A stretch of 64,000 nucleotides of DNA from Paraburkholderia fungorum (lineage in GTDB: Bacteria; Pseudomonadota; Gammaproteobacteria; Burkholderiales; Burkholderiaceae): NCBI RefSeq assembly GCF_003610895.1, contig NZ_MCAS01000001.1:372001-436000 (forward strand). The letters run 5' to 3'. Numbering within the stretch: position 1 is the stretch's first letter; every line of letters begins with the position of its first letter. Made by a program: the position numbers and the translations under genes. Below, one piece after another: positions 24,922 through 34,743 of this stretch. Below the pieces are notes generated by a model. It was given only the letters and a program-made list of their open reading frames with translations, did not search any database and had not been told where the DNA came from.

Positions 24922-27426
24922 TCAACGCTCGACTTTCGACATCACCGCCGTCGCCGGATCATACCGATAGCCCTTCTGCGAAAGCCGCTCGGCCATCGTC
25001 GCGCCGATAAGTTTCTGCTGCGCATCCCGCGATATCAATTCGCTATCCGGCTTGAAGCGCTCGAGTTCAGCCGAGAGCTTGCGAATGAGCGCCACTTCCC
25101 CTGTGCTGCGCGAGTCGATGAACAGGAGTTTCTCGTTCGCCGAGCCGAGCCGGTCCTTGAGATCTTTCGCGTGCTCCACCCACTGTTCAGCAATTGCGCG
25201 AAGTTCGTTAAAAGCCTTCTCATGCGCTTTGGCCTGCGCCGCGATCTGGCGTTGCAACTCGGCGATCTCTTCCGTCGAAGCAGATTCGGCTGCCTGATTG
25301 GCAAGCTGATGACTGCGCCGCGCTTCTTCCGCGCGAGCCTTCTCGACTTCTGCGAGACGCTGCGCCAACATCGACGCGTGCTGCTCGGCGGCCTCTGCCC
25401 GCTCCTTTACAGCAGACGCATTCTGCGAAACCTGGGCCACTTCAGCGACAGCCGCCGCTTTCGCCGCCGTCATTGCGCCGAGCTGTTCCTTCGCCTCCTC
25501 GAGTTGACGGGCAAGGCCTTGCAGTTCGTCGCGCTGAGCCGATGCCTCGTCGCCCCGTTCGGCGCTTGCCTGACGCTCCGCTGCGAGCGCGCTGCGCGCC
25601 TCACTCAGTTCAGCCTCGATCGCGGCAACCCGCGCCAAACTTTCATTCGCCTGCGTCGCAGCCGCTTCTGCGCGCGATGATGCCGCGCCGGCCTCCTGCG
25701 ACCATCGTTCCGCTTCGGCCAGCTTCGCCTGCTCGACCTCTGCGAGGCGTTGCTGCAAGGTCGCCGCATGCTGCTCCGCGGCCTCTGCCTGCGCCTTTGC
25801 CGCAGAGGCGTCTTGTGCAACCCGGGACAGTTCCGCGCTCGCTGCAGAGGCCTCCTGCGAGACACGCGCCAGTTCAGTATGGGTGGCAGCAGCATCCTGC
25901 GAAACCCGCGCCAGTTCGGCATGGGTGGCCGACGAATCCTGCGAAACCCGCGCTATCTCAGCATCCGCCGCCGCTTTCGCGTCAGTCATCGCGCTAACCT
26001 GCTCCCGCGCCGCCTCAAGCTCCCGACTCACACGCTGCAGTTCGCCAAGTTGAGCCGACGCTTCCTCGCTCCGTGTCGCGCTCGTCTGACGCTCTGTTGC
26101 CAGCGCGGTGCGCGCCTCATCCAGTTCAGCCTGCAACGCGGCGGCCCGCGCGAGGCCTTCGCTCACCTGCGTGGCAGCCGCTTCTGCCCGCGACGCCGCC
26201 GCGCTCGACTCCTGGGCCCACCGATCCGCTTCCGCCGACTTCGCCTGCTCGACTTCTGTGAGGCGTTGCTGCAAGGTCGCCGCATGCTGCTCCGCGGTCT
26301 CTGCCTGCGCCTTTGCCGCAGAGATGTCTTGTGCAACCCGGGCCAGTTCCGCGCTCGCTGCAAATGCCTCCTGCGAGACACGCGCCAGTTCAGCATGCGT
26401 GGCAGACGCATCCTGCGAAACCCATGCGAGCTCAGCATCCGCCGCCGCTTTCGCCTCAGTCATCGCGCCAACCTGCTCCCGCGCCGCCTCGAGCTCCCGA
26501 TTCACGCGCTGCAATTCGTCGAACTGAATCGCGGCTTCCTCACGACGCGCCGCGCTGGTCTGGCGCTCCGCTTCAAGCGCATTGCGCGCCTCATCCCGTT
26601 CAGCTTCCAGGCCGGCGACCCGCGCGAGACTCTCGTTCGCCTGCGCCGCAGCCGCTTCCGCGCGCTGTGACGCCGTGCTCGCCTCCTGCAACGCTTTGTC
26701 CGCCTCCGCCGACTTCGCCTGGCAGTCGAAGCCCAGCAAGCCGATCTCTTGCCGAGCCTCGTCGAGCTCCTGCTTCATCCGCGCGATTTCGTCGTTCTGG
26801 TTCGACACGGCAGCGGCCAGCTCTCCACGCGCCTTGCGCTCCTCGTCAAGTTCCGCCCTGAGGTGCTCCAGCGCGGCCTGTTCCGCCGACACACGCTGCG
26901 CGAGGTCCTCGGCCCGAGCCTCGCCGGCTTCGGCTCGGCCCGTCGCGGCGGCAAGTTCCGCGCTGAGCCGCGCGGACGTACCCTCAGCGACGCTCAGTGC
27001 ATTCGTCAGCGCAATGTGCCGCTCACGCTCGGTCGCCATTTCTTCGGCCGACTTCTGGTACTCGGTTAGAACCTCATCCCGTTCCGCACGAACCGCGTCC
27101 AGTTGCTGGTTCACGGCACTCAGGTGCTGACTGATCGCTCTGTCGGCTTCGCCCTGGGCGGCCATCCAGAGCCGGTCCGCAGCGCTCATCATGGTTTCGG
27201 CAATGTGCTCCGGCAATCCGGCCTGCACCTGCATGGGCGGCATAACGGGCGCAACGGGGTGTCGCGCTTCACGCCAGCGTTGTAAGGCCGCCGCGATGGC
27301 AACAATCGACCCGCCGGGAATCTCCGGCCAAACGGTCACTGCGGAAACTTTCCGGCCTTCCTCGACCATGCGATCCGCGATTTCCGCGACCCGTTCATCC
27401 GTGGTTGTGTCTGCGTCCGTGAACAT
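24922..27426 (-). CDS. KfrA-like DNA-binding protein with very long coiled coil
   Basis: An 834-residue protein. Residues 1-110 resemble the KfrA N-terminal DNA-binding domain (ERVAEIADRMVEEGRKVSAVTVWPEI), and residues about 120-800 are an almost uninterrupted Ala/Glu/Gln-rich coiled coil. The ATG at 27426 has GAGG 8 nt upstream; a TTG at 27444 is possible. The coil contains internal duplications with a 172-codon offset, for example 25744 against 26260. KfrA proteins organise or segregate plasmids and secondary replicons, so this hints at a chromid or megaplasmid. Some relatives are chromosomal, so this is only suggestive. Confidence 0.72.
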   Translation of the reverse strand: MFTDADTTTDERVAEIADRMVEEGRKVSAVTVWPEIPGGSIVAIAAALQRWREARHPVAPVMPPMQVQAGLPEHIAETMMSAADRLWMAAQGEADRAISQHLSAVNQQLDAVRAERDEVLTEYQKSAEEMATERERHIALTNALSVAEGTSARLSAELAAATGRAEAGEARAEDLAQRVSAEQAALEHLRAELDEERKARGELAAAVSNQNDEIARMKQELDEARQEIGLLGFDCQAKSAEADKALQEASTASQRAEAAAAQANESLARVAGLEAERDEARNALEAERQTSAARREEAAIQFDELQRVNRELEAAREQVGAMTEAKAAADAELAWVSQDASATHAELARVSQEAFAASAELARVAQDISAAKAQAETAEQHAATLQQRLTEVEQAKSAEADRWAQESSAAASRAEAAATQVSEGLARAAALQAELDEARTALATERQTSATRSEEASAQLGELQRVSRELEAAREQVSAMTDAKAAADAEIARVSQDSSATHAELARVSQDAAATHTELARVSQEASAASAELSRVAQDASAAKAQAEAAEQHAATLQQRLAEVEQAKLAEAERWSQEAGAASSRAEAAATQANESLARVAAIEAELSEARSALAAERQASAERGDEASAQRDELQGLARQLEEAKEQLGAMTAAKAAAVAEVAQVSQNASAVKERAEAAEQHASMLAQRLAEVEKARAEEARRSHQLANQAAESASTEEIAELQRQIAAQAKAHEKAFNELRAIAEQWVEHAKDLKDRLGSANEKLLFIDSRSTGEVALIRKLSAELERFKPDSELISRDAQQKLIGATMAERLSQKGYRYDPATAVMSKVER
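25744..26500. repeat. Internal duplication in the KfrA-like coiled coil
   Basis: Stretches beginning at 25744 and 26260 share long identical runs (such as GAGGCGTTGCTGCAAGGTCG), offset by 516 nt. One copy carries additional 14-residue units. It arose by tandem duplication within the gene. Confidence 0.7.
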
Positions 27427-27608
27427 AAGCGCCTCAAAGCTCAATATGGCTTGCCAGAAAATAGAGTACCCAATACGTTACTCTATTCGAGCGTATTCCC
27501 AATGAAAGGACTGCGGATTGACTCATACCGCGTGGGCAAGCAGGGCCGCGGGTTCGGTGATGGCAGTCACAAAAACCGATCATCTGCGCCTGACAAATCC
27601 CTGACGCC

Positions 27609-29165
27609 TCATGATGGCTGACCTGACCCATACCCTCCCGGCGCCGTTGCCGGCGCGGTCAGGTCTTCGTCCGAAGGCGGGTATGCCGCCTCCTTGCCGG
27701 CGGGTATGCCGGTCGATTCGGCAATCTCAACCCGCAAACTGCCTTGATTATTCCAGTACGCCCAGCTGGCGTCGTTGGCAAAGCAATACAGGTACCCCGA
27801 ATAGGGCGCCTTGAACTCCACTTCCTTGCCGATTCTGAAGTAGAAGGGTTGAGGCGGCTCGCCGGCCTCGTCCGGTTCCCCGGGATATGAAATCGCACCG
27901 CAGAGTTCGAACCAGTTCGCCCCCTTGACCCGCTTGGACCATGCAAACAGACGTTGCAGCCAGTTACCCGGCGTTCCCTCCGCGCCCGATGCGCTATCCC
28001 CATCCAGCCACGTTTGACCTTCAGGCACCTTGAAGCGGTAACGCACCCCTGCCCTCATGAAAATACCTGTCCAGTTCCACAACGGGCTGGCGAAAACCCG
28101 CACCTGGACCTGCACTGCGGGGTTGATGTTGGGTCGATAGGGGGCCTGAAAGATGGGCGGACTCGCCTGCCGTGCCAATGCCAGCTCCGAGATCGATTCG
28201 GAACATATGCGTGAACCCTTCGCCAGATAGGGAAAGGACCGCGGACGAAAGCCGATCTTCCTGTAAAAGCCCGTGAGCGAGTTGTGCAGTACGCCATGTA
28301 CCGCGGCAGGCGACAACGGGTCCGCATGGGCTAACTGCTTCAGCATGTCTGACTGGAACACGGCACCACATTTCGCGGCCTCGGAAATCATCCATTTGAG
28401 CGTGGCGTCGGAAAGGCCGGTCTCCTTGTAGCCGCCTCCAACGTCGGCATGCACGCCGGGGAACCACACTTGCGTCACGCGCACCGGATCGCAGCCATCC
28501 GCGTCGGTCCACAAGGTTGGAAAGAAGTTGTTGCGCTGCTCATCGATGGCAAGGGCTTGTACCGCGCGTTCGACCTCTGGCGAAAGCCGCGTGTCATGAA
28601 ATTCGAAACGCTGTCTGCCGAGACCGAACAATTCCGCAATTGCGGGGACGCCGAGCGCGCCCACCGTCTCCCACACACCCAGGAAGCGTATGGGTGGCGG
28701 TTTGCCATGCGCGAGGCGGAATCGCTCCTGCCGGCTGAGGTTTTCCGGTACTTTTGGGTCGAGCCGGTACAGGTTCCACGCCTCCTTGACGAGCGCCCAG
28801 GTTGCCGCGTGAGGAAGTCCACAGTGATGCAGCATGCCCACCAGGCTTCGAGCCGTGAACGCGCCACGAGAGAAGCCAATCACGAAGATTTCAGACCTTT
28901 CTTCGTAGTGGTCGGACAGCCACTTGTACGCGGTTCGAATATCCCGGGAGAGACCAAGTCCTAGCACGCCATCTATGACGCGGCGTACCCGCCCCTCGTT
29001 AGCGCCGATGCCGACGTGATAGTACCGGAGCTGCTCGACACCCTCTTCCCCGTGGTCGCTCAACGCGTTGAAAAAGCGAACAACGTTGGTTGGAACGGGT
29101 ACCCCCTGAAACTCATCGCTATCCGAGTTCCATGTGCCGTCACAACAAACGAAAAGTCTTTTCAT
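27609..29165 (-). CDS. DUF2235-domain hydrolase (Tle1-like phospholipase fold)
   Basis: A 518-residue soluble protein. It begins RLFVCCDGTWN, the DUF2235 entry motif, and carries the nucleophile elbow GFSRGAF with Ser99. Acidic residues in GVHADVGGGY fit the catalytic Asp of this fold. The C-terminal 150 residues are a beta-rich extension. DUF2235 proteins include T6SS lipase effectors (Tle1) and housekeeping enzymes. There is no adjacent vgrG, PAAR or immunity gene, so secretion is unproven; the broken T6SS locus is 9 kb away. It might be a free-standing lipase. Confidence 0.78.
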   Translation of the reverse strand: MKRLFVCCDGTWNSDSDEFQGVPVPTNVVRFFNALSDHGEEGVEQLRYYHVGIGANEGRVRRVIDGVLGLGLSRDIRTAYKWLSDHYEERSEIFVIGFSRGAFTARSLVGMLHHCGLPHAATWALVKEAWNLYRLDPKVPENLSRQERFRLAHGKPPPIRFLGVWETVGALGVPAIAELFGLGRQRFEFHDTRLSPEVERAVQALAIDEQRNNFFPTLWTDADGCDPVRVTQVWFPGVHADVGGGYKETGLSDATLKWMISEAAKCGAVFQSDMLKQLAHADPLSPAAVHGVLHNSLTGFYRKIGFRPRSFPYLAKGSRICSESISELALARQASPPIFQAPYRPNINPAVQVQVRVFASPLWNWTGIFMRAGVRYRFKVPEGQTWLDGDSASGAEGTPGNWLQRLFAWSKRVKGANWFELCGAISYPGEPDEAGEPPQPFYFRIGKEVEFKAPYSGYLYCFANDASWAYWNNQGSLRVEIAESTGIPAGKEAAYPPSDEDLTAPATAPGGYGSGQPS

Positions 29166-29222
29166 GTTTGTGGTCCTTCTCGTCCTGCGAGACGTTGATC
29201 ACGCAGTGCAACAACTGTCACC

Positions 29223-31154
29223 TCATATCTCGACACGCGAGCCCAACTCGATCACCCGGTTCGCGGTCAGCTTGAAATAAGCCGCAAGGTTGCCGATATT
29301 GTGCGCCATCACGCTGAACAGGCGCTCGCGCCAAACCGGCATGCCCTTGCCTCCGGTCGCCACCACGGTGGCACGACTGAGGAAATAGGACACCTGTGCC
29401 GGATCGACCACCAGGCCTTTCGGCTCGCAGTCGCGCAGCGCTTGCGGCAGATTCGCCTCGTCCTTGAAGCCGTAGGCCACGACAACGGTGTGGCAGTCAT
29501 GGCCCAGCGGCGTGATTGTCACGCGCTGTTCGCGCGGCACATAAGGCACATCCTGATTGGTCACGTGCACGAATAGCGCACGCTCGTGCAGCACATGGTT
29601 GTGCGCCAGGTTGTTGACCAGCGCGTGAGGCACGGCGTTGACGTCGATGTTCAGAAACACGGCGGTGCCAGGCACGCGGATCGTTTCCTTCGCGAACAGA
29701 CTCTCCAGGTACGTGGCCAGCGGCAGCGAACCCGCATGGGTGCGAGCCTCGTCGATCATCAGTCCACGGCCGCGGTACCAGGTGGACATGACGATGAACA
29801 TGATGGCGCCCAGCAGCAGCGGGAACCATCCGCCATCCACGAACTTGAGCAGGTTGGCCGAGAAGAACGCGAGGTCGATCACGAAGAAGAAGCCCGTGGC
29901 GAGCACGCACAGCAACCAGTTGTAGTGCCACGCGTAGCGCACCACATAGAACGTCAGGAAAGTGGTGATCATCATGGTGCCCGTTACGGCGATACCGTAG
30001 GCCGAACCCAGCGCCGTGGAAGACCCGAAACCCAGCACGGCGCCCACCACCGCGATCAGCAGCAGCCAGTTGATGGCGGGTACGTAGATCTGGCCGACCT
30101 CGCGTTCAGAGGTGTAGACAATGCCCATGCGCGGCATGAAGCCGAGTTGCATGGCCTGCTTGGTCATCGAAAACGCGCCGCTGATCACCGCCTGCGAGGC
30201 GATCACGGTCGCTACCGTGGCCAGCACCACCATCGGGAACAGCGTCGCCGTCGGGAAGAGGTGAAAGAAGGGGTTGTCCACGGCCTTGGCGTCCGACAGC
30301 AGCAGCGCGCCCTGGCCCAGATAGTTGAGCGCCAGCGCGGGCAGCACCAGCGCGAACCACGACAGGCGGATCGGCGGCGCGCCGAAGTGACCCATGTCGG
30401 CATACAGCGCCTCGGCGCCGGTCAGCGCCAGCACCACCGCGCCGAGCGAGACAAACGCGCGCCAGCCGTTGCGCAGCAGAAATTCGAGGCCCATGAACGG
30501 ATTGAAAGCATCCAGAATGGCCGGCGCGCGACCGATGTTCAGCAGCCCCACCACCGCAATCACGCCAAACCACAGCACCATCACCGGCCCGAACACCGCG
30601 CCGATGCCCGCCGTGCCATGCCGCTGCATCAGGAACAAGGCGATCAGCACGACCAGCGCGATCGACACCACGAAGGGCTTGAGCTGCGGCTCCGCCACTT
30701 GCAGCCCTTCCACCGCGCTGAGCACCGAGATGGCCGGCGTGATGACGCCGTCGCCATAGAACAGAGCCGCGCCGAACACACCGGCCAGCAACAGGCCGTT
30801 GCGCAGACGGGGCCGGTCCATCACCGAGCTGGAGGCCAGCGCCAGCAGCGCCATGATGCCGCCCTCGCCGTGGTTGTGGGCGCGCATGATCAGCGTCACG
30901 TACTTGAGCGTCACCACGATAATCAGCGACCAGATGATGAGCGACACCACGCCCAGCACGTTGAAGCGGTTGAGCACGAGCCCGTGACTCGAATCGAATA
31001 CGGTGCTCATGGTGTAGAGCGGGCTGGTGCCGATGTCGCCGAACACAATGCCGATGGCGGCCAGCGCCAGTTTGGGCATCGACCCGTGACCGTGACCGGT
31101 TTCCGCGGAATGGCCGGCCTTGCCGCCCGCTTGCGGGCCTGAAGACGATTCCAT
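29223..31154 (-). CDS. kup: Low-affinity potassium transporter Kup
   Basis: A 643-residue K+ uptake protein with the hallmark GDIGTSPLYT near residue 40, about twelve membrane helices and a cytoplasmic C-terminal domain of about 170 residues. The N-terminus has an extra Gly/His-rich segment (about 25 residues) before the conserved core. The start at 31154 has an AGGAG-type site. It imports potassium with protons and is monocistronic. A 245-nt leader upstream separates it from the LuxR-type gene; no riboswitch was recognised in it. Confidence 0.93.
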   Translation of the reverse strand: MESSSGPQAGGKAGHSAETGHGHGSMPKLALAAIGIVFGDIGTSPLYTMSTVFDSSHGLVLNRFNVLGVVSLIIWSLIIVVTLKYVTLIMRAHNHGEGGIMALLALASSSVMDRPRLRNGLLLAGVFGAALFYGDGVITPAISVLSAVEGLQVAEPQLKPFVVSIALVVLIALFLMQRHGTAGIGAVFGPVMVLWFGVIAVVGLLNIGRAPAILDAFNPFMGLEFLLRNGWRAFVSLGAVVLALTGAEALYADMGHFGAPPIRLSWFALVLPALALNYLGQGALLLSDAKAVDNPFFHLFPTATLFPMVVLATVATVIASQAVISGAFSMTKQAMQLGFMPRMGIVYTSEREVGQIYVPAINWLLLIAVVGAVLGFGSSTALGSAYGIAVTGTMMITTFLTFYVVRYAWHYNWLLCVLATGFFFVIDLAFFSANLLKFVDGGWFPLLLGAIMFIVMSTWYRGRGLMIDEARTHAGSLPLATYLESLFAKETIRVPGTAVFLNIDVNAVPHALVNNLAHNHVLHERALFVHVTNQDVPYVPREQRVTITPLGHDCHTVVVAYGFKDEANLPQALRDCEPKGLVVDPAQVSYFLSRATVVATGGKGMPVWRERLFSVMAHNIGNLAAYFKLTANRVIELGSRVEI

Positions 31155-31400
31155 GAATGGCTCCTTCTCAGTGAGTGAGGGCCCCCGCCAACGATCGGCG
31201 CGCCGTCGCGCGCGCCTGGCGGCCGGTCGCCCGCATGGGGCTGATCAACGGCCTGCCTATCGATAACAGCGTATAAAAAAAAGGGCGCGTTTCAAAGCAC
31301 TGCTAATACGGATATCCATGAATATCGGCTGGCGGCTGTATCGGGCGGGATCCGGCGAAGTCGCTCGTGTTCTGGCGTCATGCGTCGGAGCCCGTTTGTC

Positions 31401-32204
31401 TTAGCCTGCTTCCGGGTCTTCATCCATGATGAGCAAAAACAGCGTCGCCTGGGATGAGATGTTCAGCTTCCTGTAAAGATTGCGCCGGTGAACCTTGGCG
31501 GTGGCCGGTGAGACGCCGAGTTGCCGAGCCATGTTTTTGGTCGAATGGCCCGCCAGAATCATCAGCGCGACTTCAATCTCGCGATTCGTCAGCGATGTAT
31601 TGGAGCGCTTGCGCAACGCCTGTTCGAAGTGAAGCTGCCGGTCGGGTCCTGCGGGGGAGTTCACGGGCGGCGGGAGCGCCGCTGTCTGTGCCGACAACGC
31701 GTGGCACATCAACGGAAGCAACCATGCTCCGTATAGGCAGAGGGTGCCGATTTCGGTCGAACTGAAGCGGCGTTCGCTACCCAGCGAGACGGACAATGTT
31801 CCGCCCGTTGGCAGCGGCGCCAGGAACTGCACCTCGTCTTCCAGCACGTTCACCGAAAAATAGCGGCGAAAGTATTCGGTTTCCCTGAAATGATCGGGCG
31901 CCACTTCGTCGAGGCAATACACACCCGGACTGATCGGCCCCAGGCTGAACTGATAGAAAGGGTCCAGTAAGTAGACGCTATTCAAATACCCTTTGAACAG
32001 TTCGTCGTGCGGCGTGCGCGCCTGGATTTCCGCAATTACTTGAGGCGTTGCGTTGGGCCAGAAGATCACGACCACCCAGTTGTCGACGTGAACCACTTTG
32101 CGCAACAGATCGATCAGCGCATGCCAGAACTGTTTGTCGTCGAGTTTTTCGACCAGACGTCCAAGCCGCTGATGAAATGCGACGTCCGATACTTCAAGCT
32201 GCAT
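31401..32204 (-). CDS. LuxR-family transcriptional regulator
   Basis: A 267-residue regulator with an N-terminal sensory region (1-190, not a receiver domain: no Asp/Lys phospho-pattern) and a C-terminal LuxR HTH (about 200-260; LTNREIEVALMILAGHSTKNMA). The ATG at 32204 follows a strong GGGGGAG and is preferred over a TTG at 32219. It is divergent from the P1-peptidase/polyamine-binding-protein genes and may regulate them. The effector is unknown. Confidence 0.8.
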   Translation of the reverse strand: MQLEVSDVAFHQRLGRLVEKLDDKQFWHALIDLLRKVVHVDNWVVVIFWPNATPQVIAEIQARTPHDELFKGYLNSVYLLDPFYQFSLGPISPGVYCLDEVAPDHFRETEYFRRYFSVNVLEDEVQFLAPLPTGGTLSVSLGSERRFSSTEIGTLCLYGAWLLPLMCHALSAQTAALPPPVNSPAGPDRQLHFEQALRKRSNTSLTNREIEVALMILAGHSTKNMARQLGVSPATAKVHRRNLYRKLNISSQATLFLLIMDEDPEAG

Positions 32205-32360
32205 GCCGGTCTCCCCCAACTACCCCCAAGAGGGTAGGCCGCATTATCGTTCTAGCCCTTCGGCCTGATTTTCACTCGCCGCACCCCACCCTACCATCTC
32301 CGTACCCCGACGCATGCGCGCCGACAGGCTTGCTCACGACGAGCAACACAGGAGAACAGT

Positions 32361-33488
32361 ATGGGTATCAGAGACATCGGTGTTCGAGTTGGTCACGGCA
32401 CGCCCGGTCCCTTTAACAGCATCACCGACGTGCAAGGCGTGCGAGTCGGTCATCGTACCCTGGTCGAAAATCGGGCAGAAGCTTCGATCCGAACCGGCGT
32501 GACGATCATCGAACCGCGCCCTGGCATCGCGCGGTTCGAACCATGTTTTGCCGGCTGTCACGTGCTCAATGGAAACGGCGATGCCACCGGTCTGGAATGG
32601 ATACGCGAATCCGGCCTGCTGACCACGCCCATTGCCTACACCAACACGCACAGCGTCGGCGTGGTTCGCGATGCGCTGGTCGCCGCCGAACGTGCATCGG
32701 TCGGCAATAGCCAATACTGGTGCATGCCGGTGGTGCTGGAAACCTTCGACGGCGTGCTGAACGACATCTGGGGGCAGCACGTCAGCGCGACGCATGTCCA
32801 CGAGGCACAGTCGCAGGCCCGCAGCGGCCCTGTCGCCGAGGGGTCGGTTGGCGGCGGCACCGGCATGATCTGCCATGAATTCAAAGGGGGGATCGGAACA
32901 GCCTCGCGCAAGCTCGCAGCGCAGGACGGCGGCTGGACCGTCGGCGCGCTGGTCCAGGCGAACTACGGCCGTCGCGACGCACTGCGTGTCGCCGGTTATC
33001 CGGTCGGAGACGTGCTACGCGATCTGCCCTCGCCATTCGACAGACGTCAGGCGGGCGTGCCCGGAATGGGGTCGATCGTGGTGACGCTGGCGACCGACGC
33101 GCCGCTTCTTCCCAATCAGTGCGAGCAGCTTGCCCGACGCGCAGGCATTGGATTAGCCCGGGTGGGCGGCGGCACCGAATATTCCAGCGGCGACATCTTC
33201 ATCGCCTTCTCGGTTGGCAATCGCGGCATACCGCCGGCGGACTACGGCAAGGCGAGCGAACCCGTTATCACCCTGCGCAGCGTTAGTCACGATTTCATTT
33301 CTCCGTTATTCGTCGCAGCGGCTGAAGCGGTCGAAGAGGCCATCCTCAACGCGCTGGTTGCCGCAGAGGATATGCATGGACAAGGCGTTCATGTTCCCGC
33401 GCTCGGCGCCGCCCGTCTGCTGAAAGCGCTGGAACAGGTCGGCTGGCGCCGCGGCGTCGATCAGACGAACCGCCCATTCGCTGACTGA
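32361..33488 (+). CDS. P1-family (S58, DmpA-like) aminopeptidase
   Basis: A 375-residue N-terminal-nucleophile hydrolase related to DmpA/BapA beta-peptidyl aminopeptidases. The autoprocessing site is GMG-S at residues 237-238, generating a catalytic N-terminal Ser. The early motif NSITDVQGVRVGH and central GSVGGGTGM are characteristic. It cleaves N-terminal amino acids or beta-amino acids from small amides. The neighbouring polyamine-type binding protein, 50 nt downstream, suggests that imported N-acyl or amide compounds are processed (inference). Confidence 0.88.
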   Translation: MGIRDIGVRVGHGTPGPFNSITDVQGVRVGHRTLVENRAEASIRTGVTIIEPRPGIARFEPCFAGCHVLNGNGDATGLEWIRESGLLTTPIAYTNTHSVGVVRDALVAAERASVGNSQYWCMPVVLETFDGVLNDIWGQHVSATHVHEAQSQARSGPVAEGSVGGGTGMICHEFKGGIGTASRKLAAQDGGWTVGALVQANYGRRDALRVAGYPVGDVLRDLPSPFDRRQAGVPGMGSIVVTLATDAPLLPNQCEQLARRAGIGLARVGGGTEYSSGDIFIAFSVGNRGIPPADYGKASEPVITLRSVSHDFISPLFVAAAEAVEEAILNALVAAEDMHGQGVHVPALGAARLLKALEQVGWRRGVDQTNRPFAD

Positions 33489-33537
33489 CGCGTCTTCCCC
33501 CTTGCATGACTTCCTTCATTCAATCCGAAAGGTCACT

Positions 33538-34647
33538 ATGACATCCCGCCATCTCGTCACTGTCGTCACTGGAATCCTCGTAGCATCGGGAATGCTGGCG
33601 GCAACCGCCAACCACGCCAACGCCGAAGAACTGAACGTCTACAACTGGTCGGACAATATCGCCGACGACACCGTGTCGGGATTCGAAAAGGAAACCGGGA
33701 TTCACACGCGATACGACGTCTATGACGGCGACGACACCTTGCAGGCCAAGTTGCTAAGCGGCTCATCGGGCTACGACATCGTGGTGCCATCGTCCAGCTA
33801 TGCCGGCAAGCAGATTGAAGCAGGTGTGTATCGAAAGCTCGACAAGAGCAAGATTCCAAACCTCGTCAATCTCGATCCCACGCTCATGAAAATGCTTGCG
33901 TCGGCCGATCCGGGCAATCAATACACTGTGCCCTGGTCATGGGGAACCGACGGCATCGGCTACAACGTCACGAAAGTGACGCAAATATTGGGCAAGGACG
34001 CGCCCTACGACAGCTGGGATTTGCTGTTCGATCCGCAATATGTATCGAAGCTGAAGAGCTGCGGCGTTTCCGTGCTCGATTCCGCGGAGGACGCATTCTC
34101 GGTTGGGTTGATCTACCTGCATAAGGATCCCAACAGCACCAATCCCGCGGACTATCAGGCTGTGTACAAGCTGCTCAAAACCATCCGCCCGTACATCACC
34201 CAGTTCAATTCTTCCGGCTATATCAATGATCTGGCTAATAACGACGTCTGCATTGCGCTGGCGTGGTCAGGCGACGTCGGGATCGCGAAGCGCCGCGCGG
34301 AAGAAGCCCACCGCGCCTATGAGATTCGCTACGTCATTCCCAAAGGCGATGGTGTGCTGTGGTTCGATCTGATGGGGGTTCCTAAGGATGCGCCTCACCC
34401 TGAAGCCGCCATGCAATGGATCAACTACATCCTTCAGCCCAAGGTTAGTGCGGCGATCACCAATCAGGTCTTCTATCCGAACGCTAACGCGGCGGCGCGT
34501 ACTTACGTGAAGCCGGCCATCCTCGATAACGAAGCGGTCTACCCTCGCGGTGAAAAGATGAAATCGCTCGTTCTGTCACTGCCGTTGCCGGCCGATATCC
34601 TGCGTCTTCAGAACCGGCTGTGGACACAACTCAAGTCGGGACGATAA
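33538..34647 (+). CDS. Spermidine/putrescine-type ABC transporter substrate-binding protein (PotF-like)
   Basis: A 369-residue periplasmic binding protein. The start at 33538 follows AAAGGT and gives a signal peptide ending near ANA. The mature N-terminus ELNVYNWSDNIADDTVSGFEKETGI is the PotD/PotF signature, and the pattern YDIVVPSSSY follows. No permease or ATPase genes adjoin it, so the rest of the transporter must be elsewhere, or it acts with the P1 peptidase upstream as an orphan. Confidence 0.88.
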   Translation: MTSRHLVTVVTGILVASGMLAATANHANAEELNVYNWSDNIADDTVSGFEKETGIHTRYDVYDGDDTLQAKLLSGSSGYDIVVPSSSYAGKQIEAGVYRKLDKSKIPNLVNLDPTLMKMLASADPGNQYTVPWSWGTDGIGYNVTKVTQILGKDAPYDSWDLLFDPQYVSKLKSCGVSVLDSAEDAFSVGLIYLHKDPNSTNPADYQAVYKLLKTIRPYITQFNSSGYINDLANNDVCIALAWSGDVGIAKRRAEEAHRAYEIRYVIPKGDGVLWFDLMGVPKDAPHPEAAMQWINYILQPKVSAAITNQVFYPNANAAARTYVKPAILDNEAVYPRGEKMKSLVLSLPLPADILRLQNRLWTQLKSGR

Positions 34648-34743
34648 CGTCGATGCGCATCGAGCCGCGCAAGCGGCCATTGCACGCGGCTGCCGACGAC
34701 AACCCGACTCACCGCTCGATTGCGTGCGTCGGCCGGGTCGTCC

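Noticed and set aside
29586..31142. 518-codon open frame antisense to kup
   Set aside because: Gln/His/Arg-rich low-complexity product typical of the reverse strand of a GC-rich membrane protein gene.
31155..31400. Riboswitch upstream of kup (c-di-AMP type)
   Set aside because: No recognisable ydaO-like conserved core; betaproteobacteria rarely use it.
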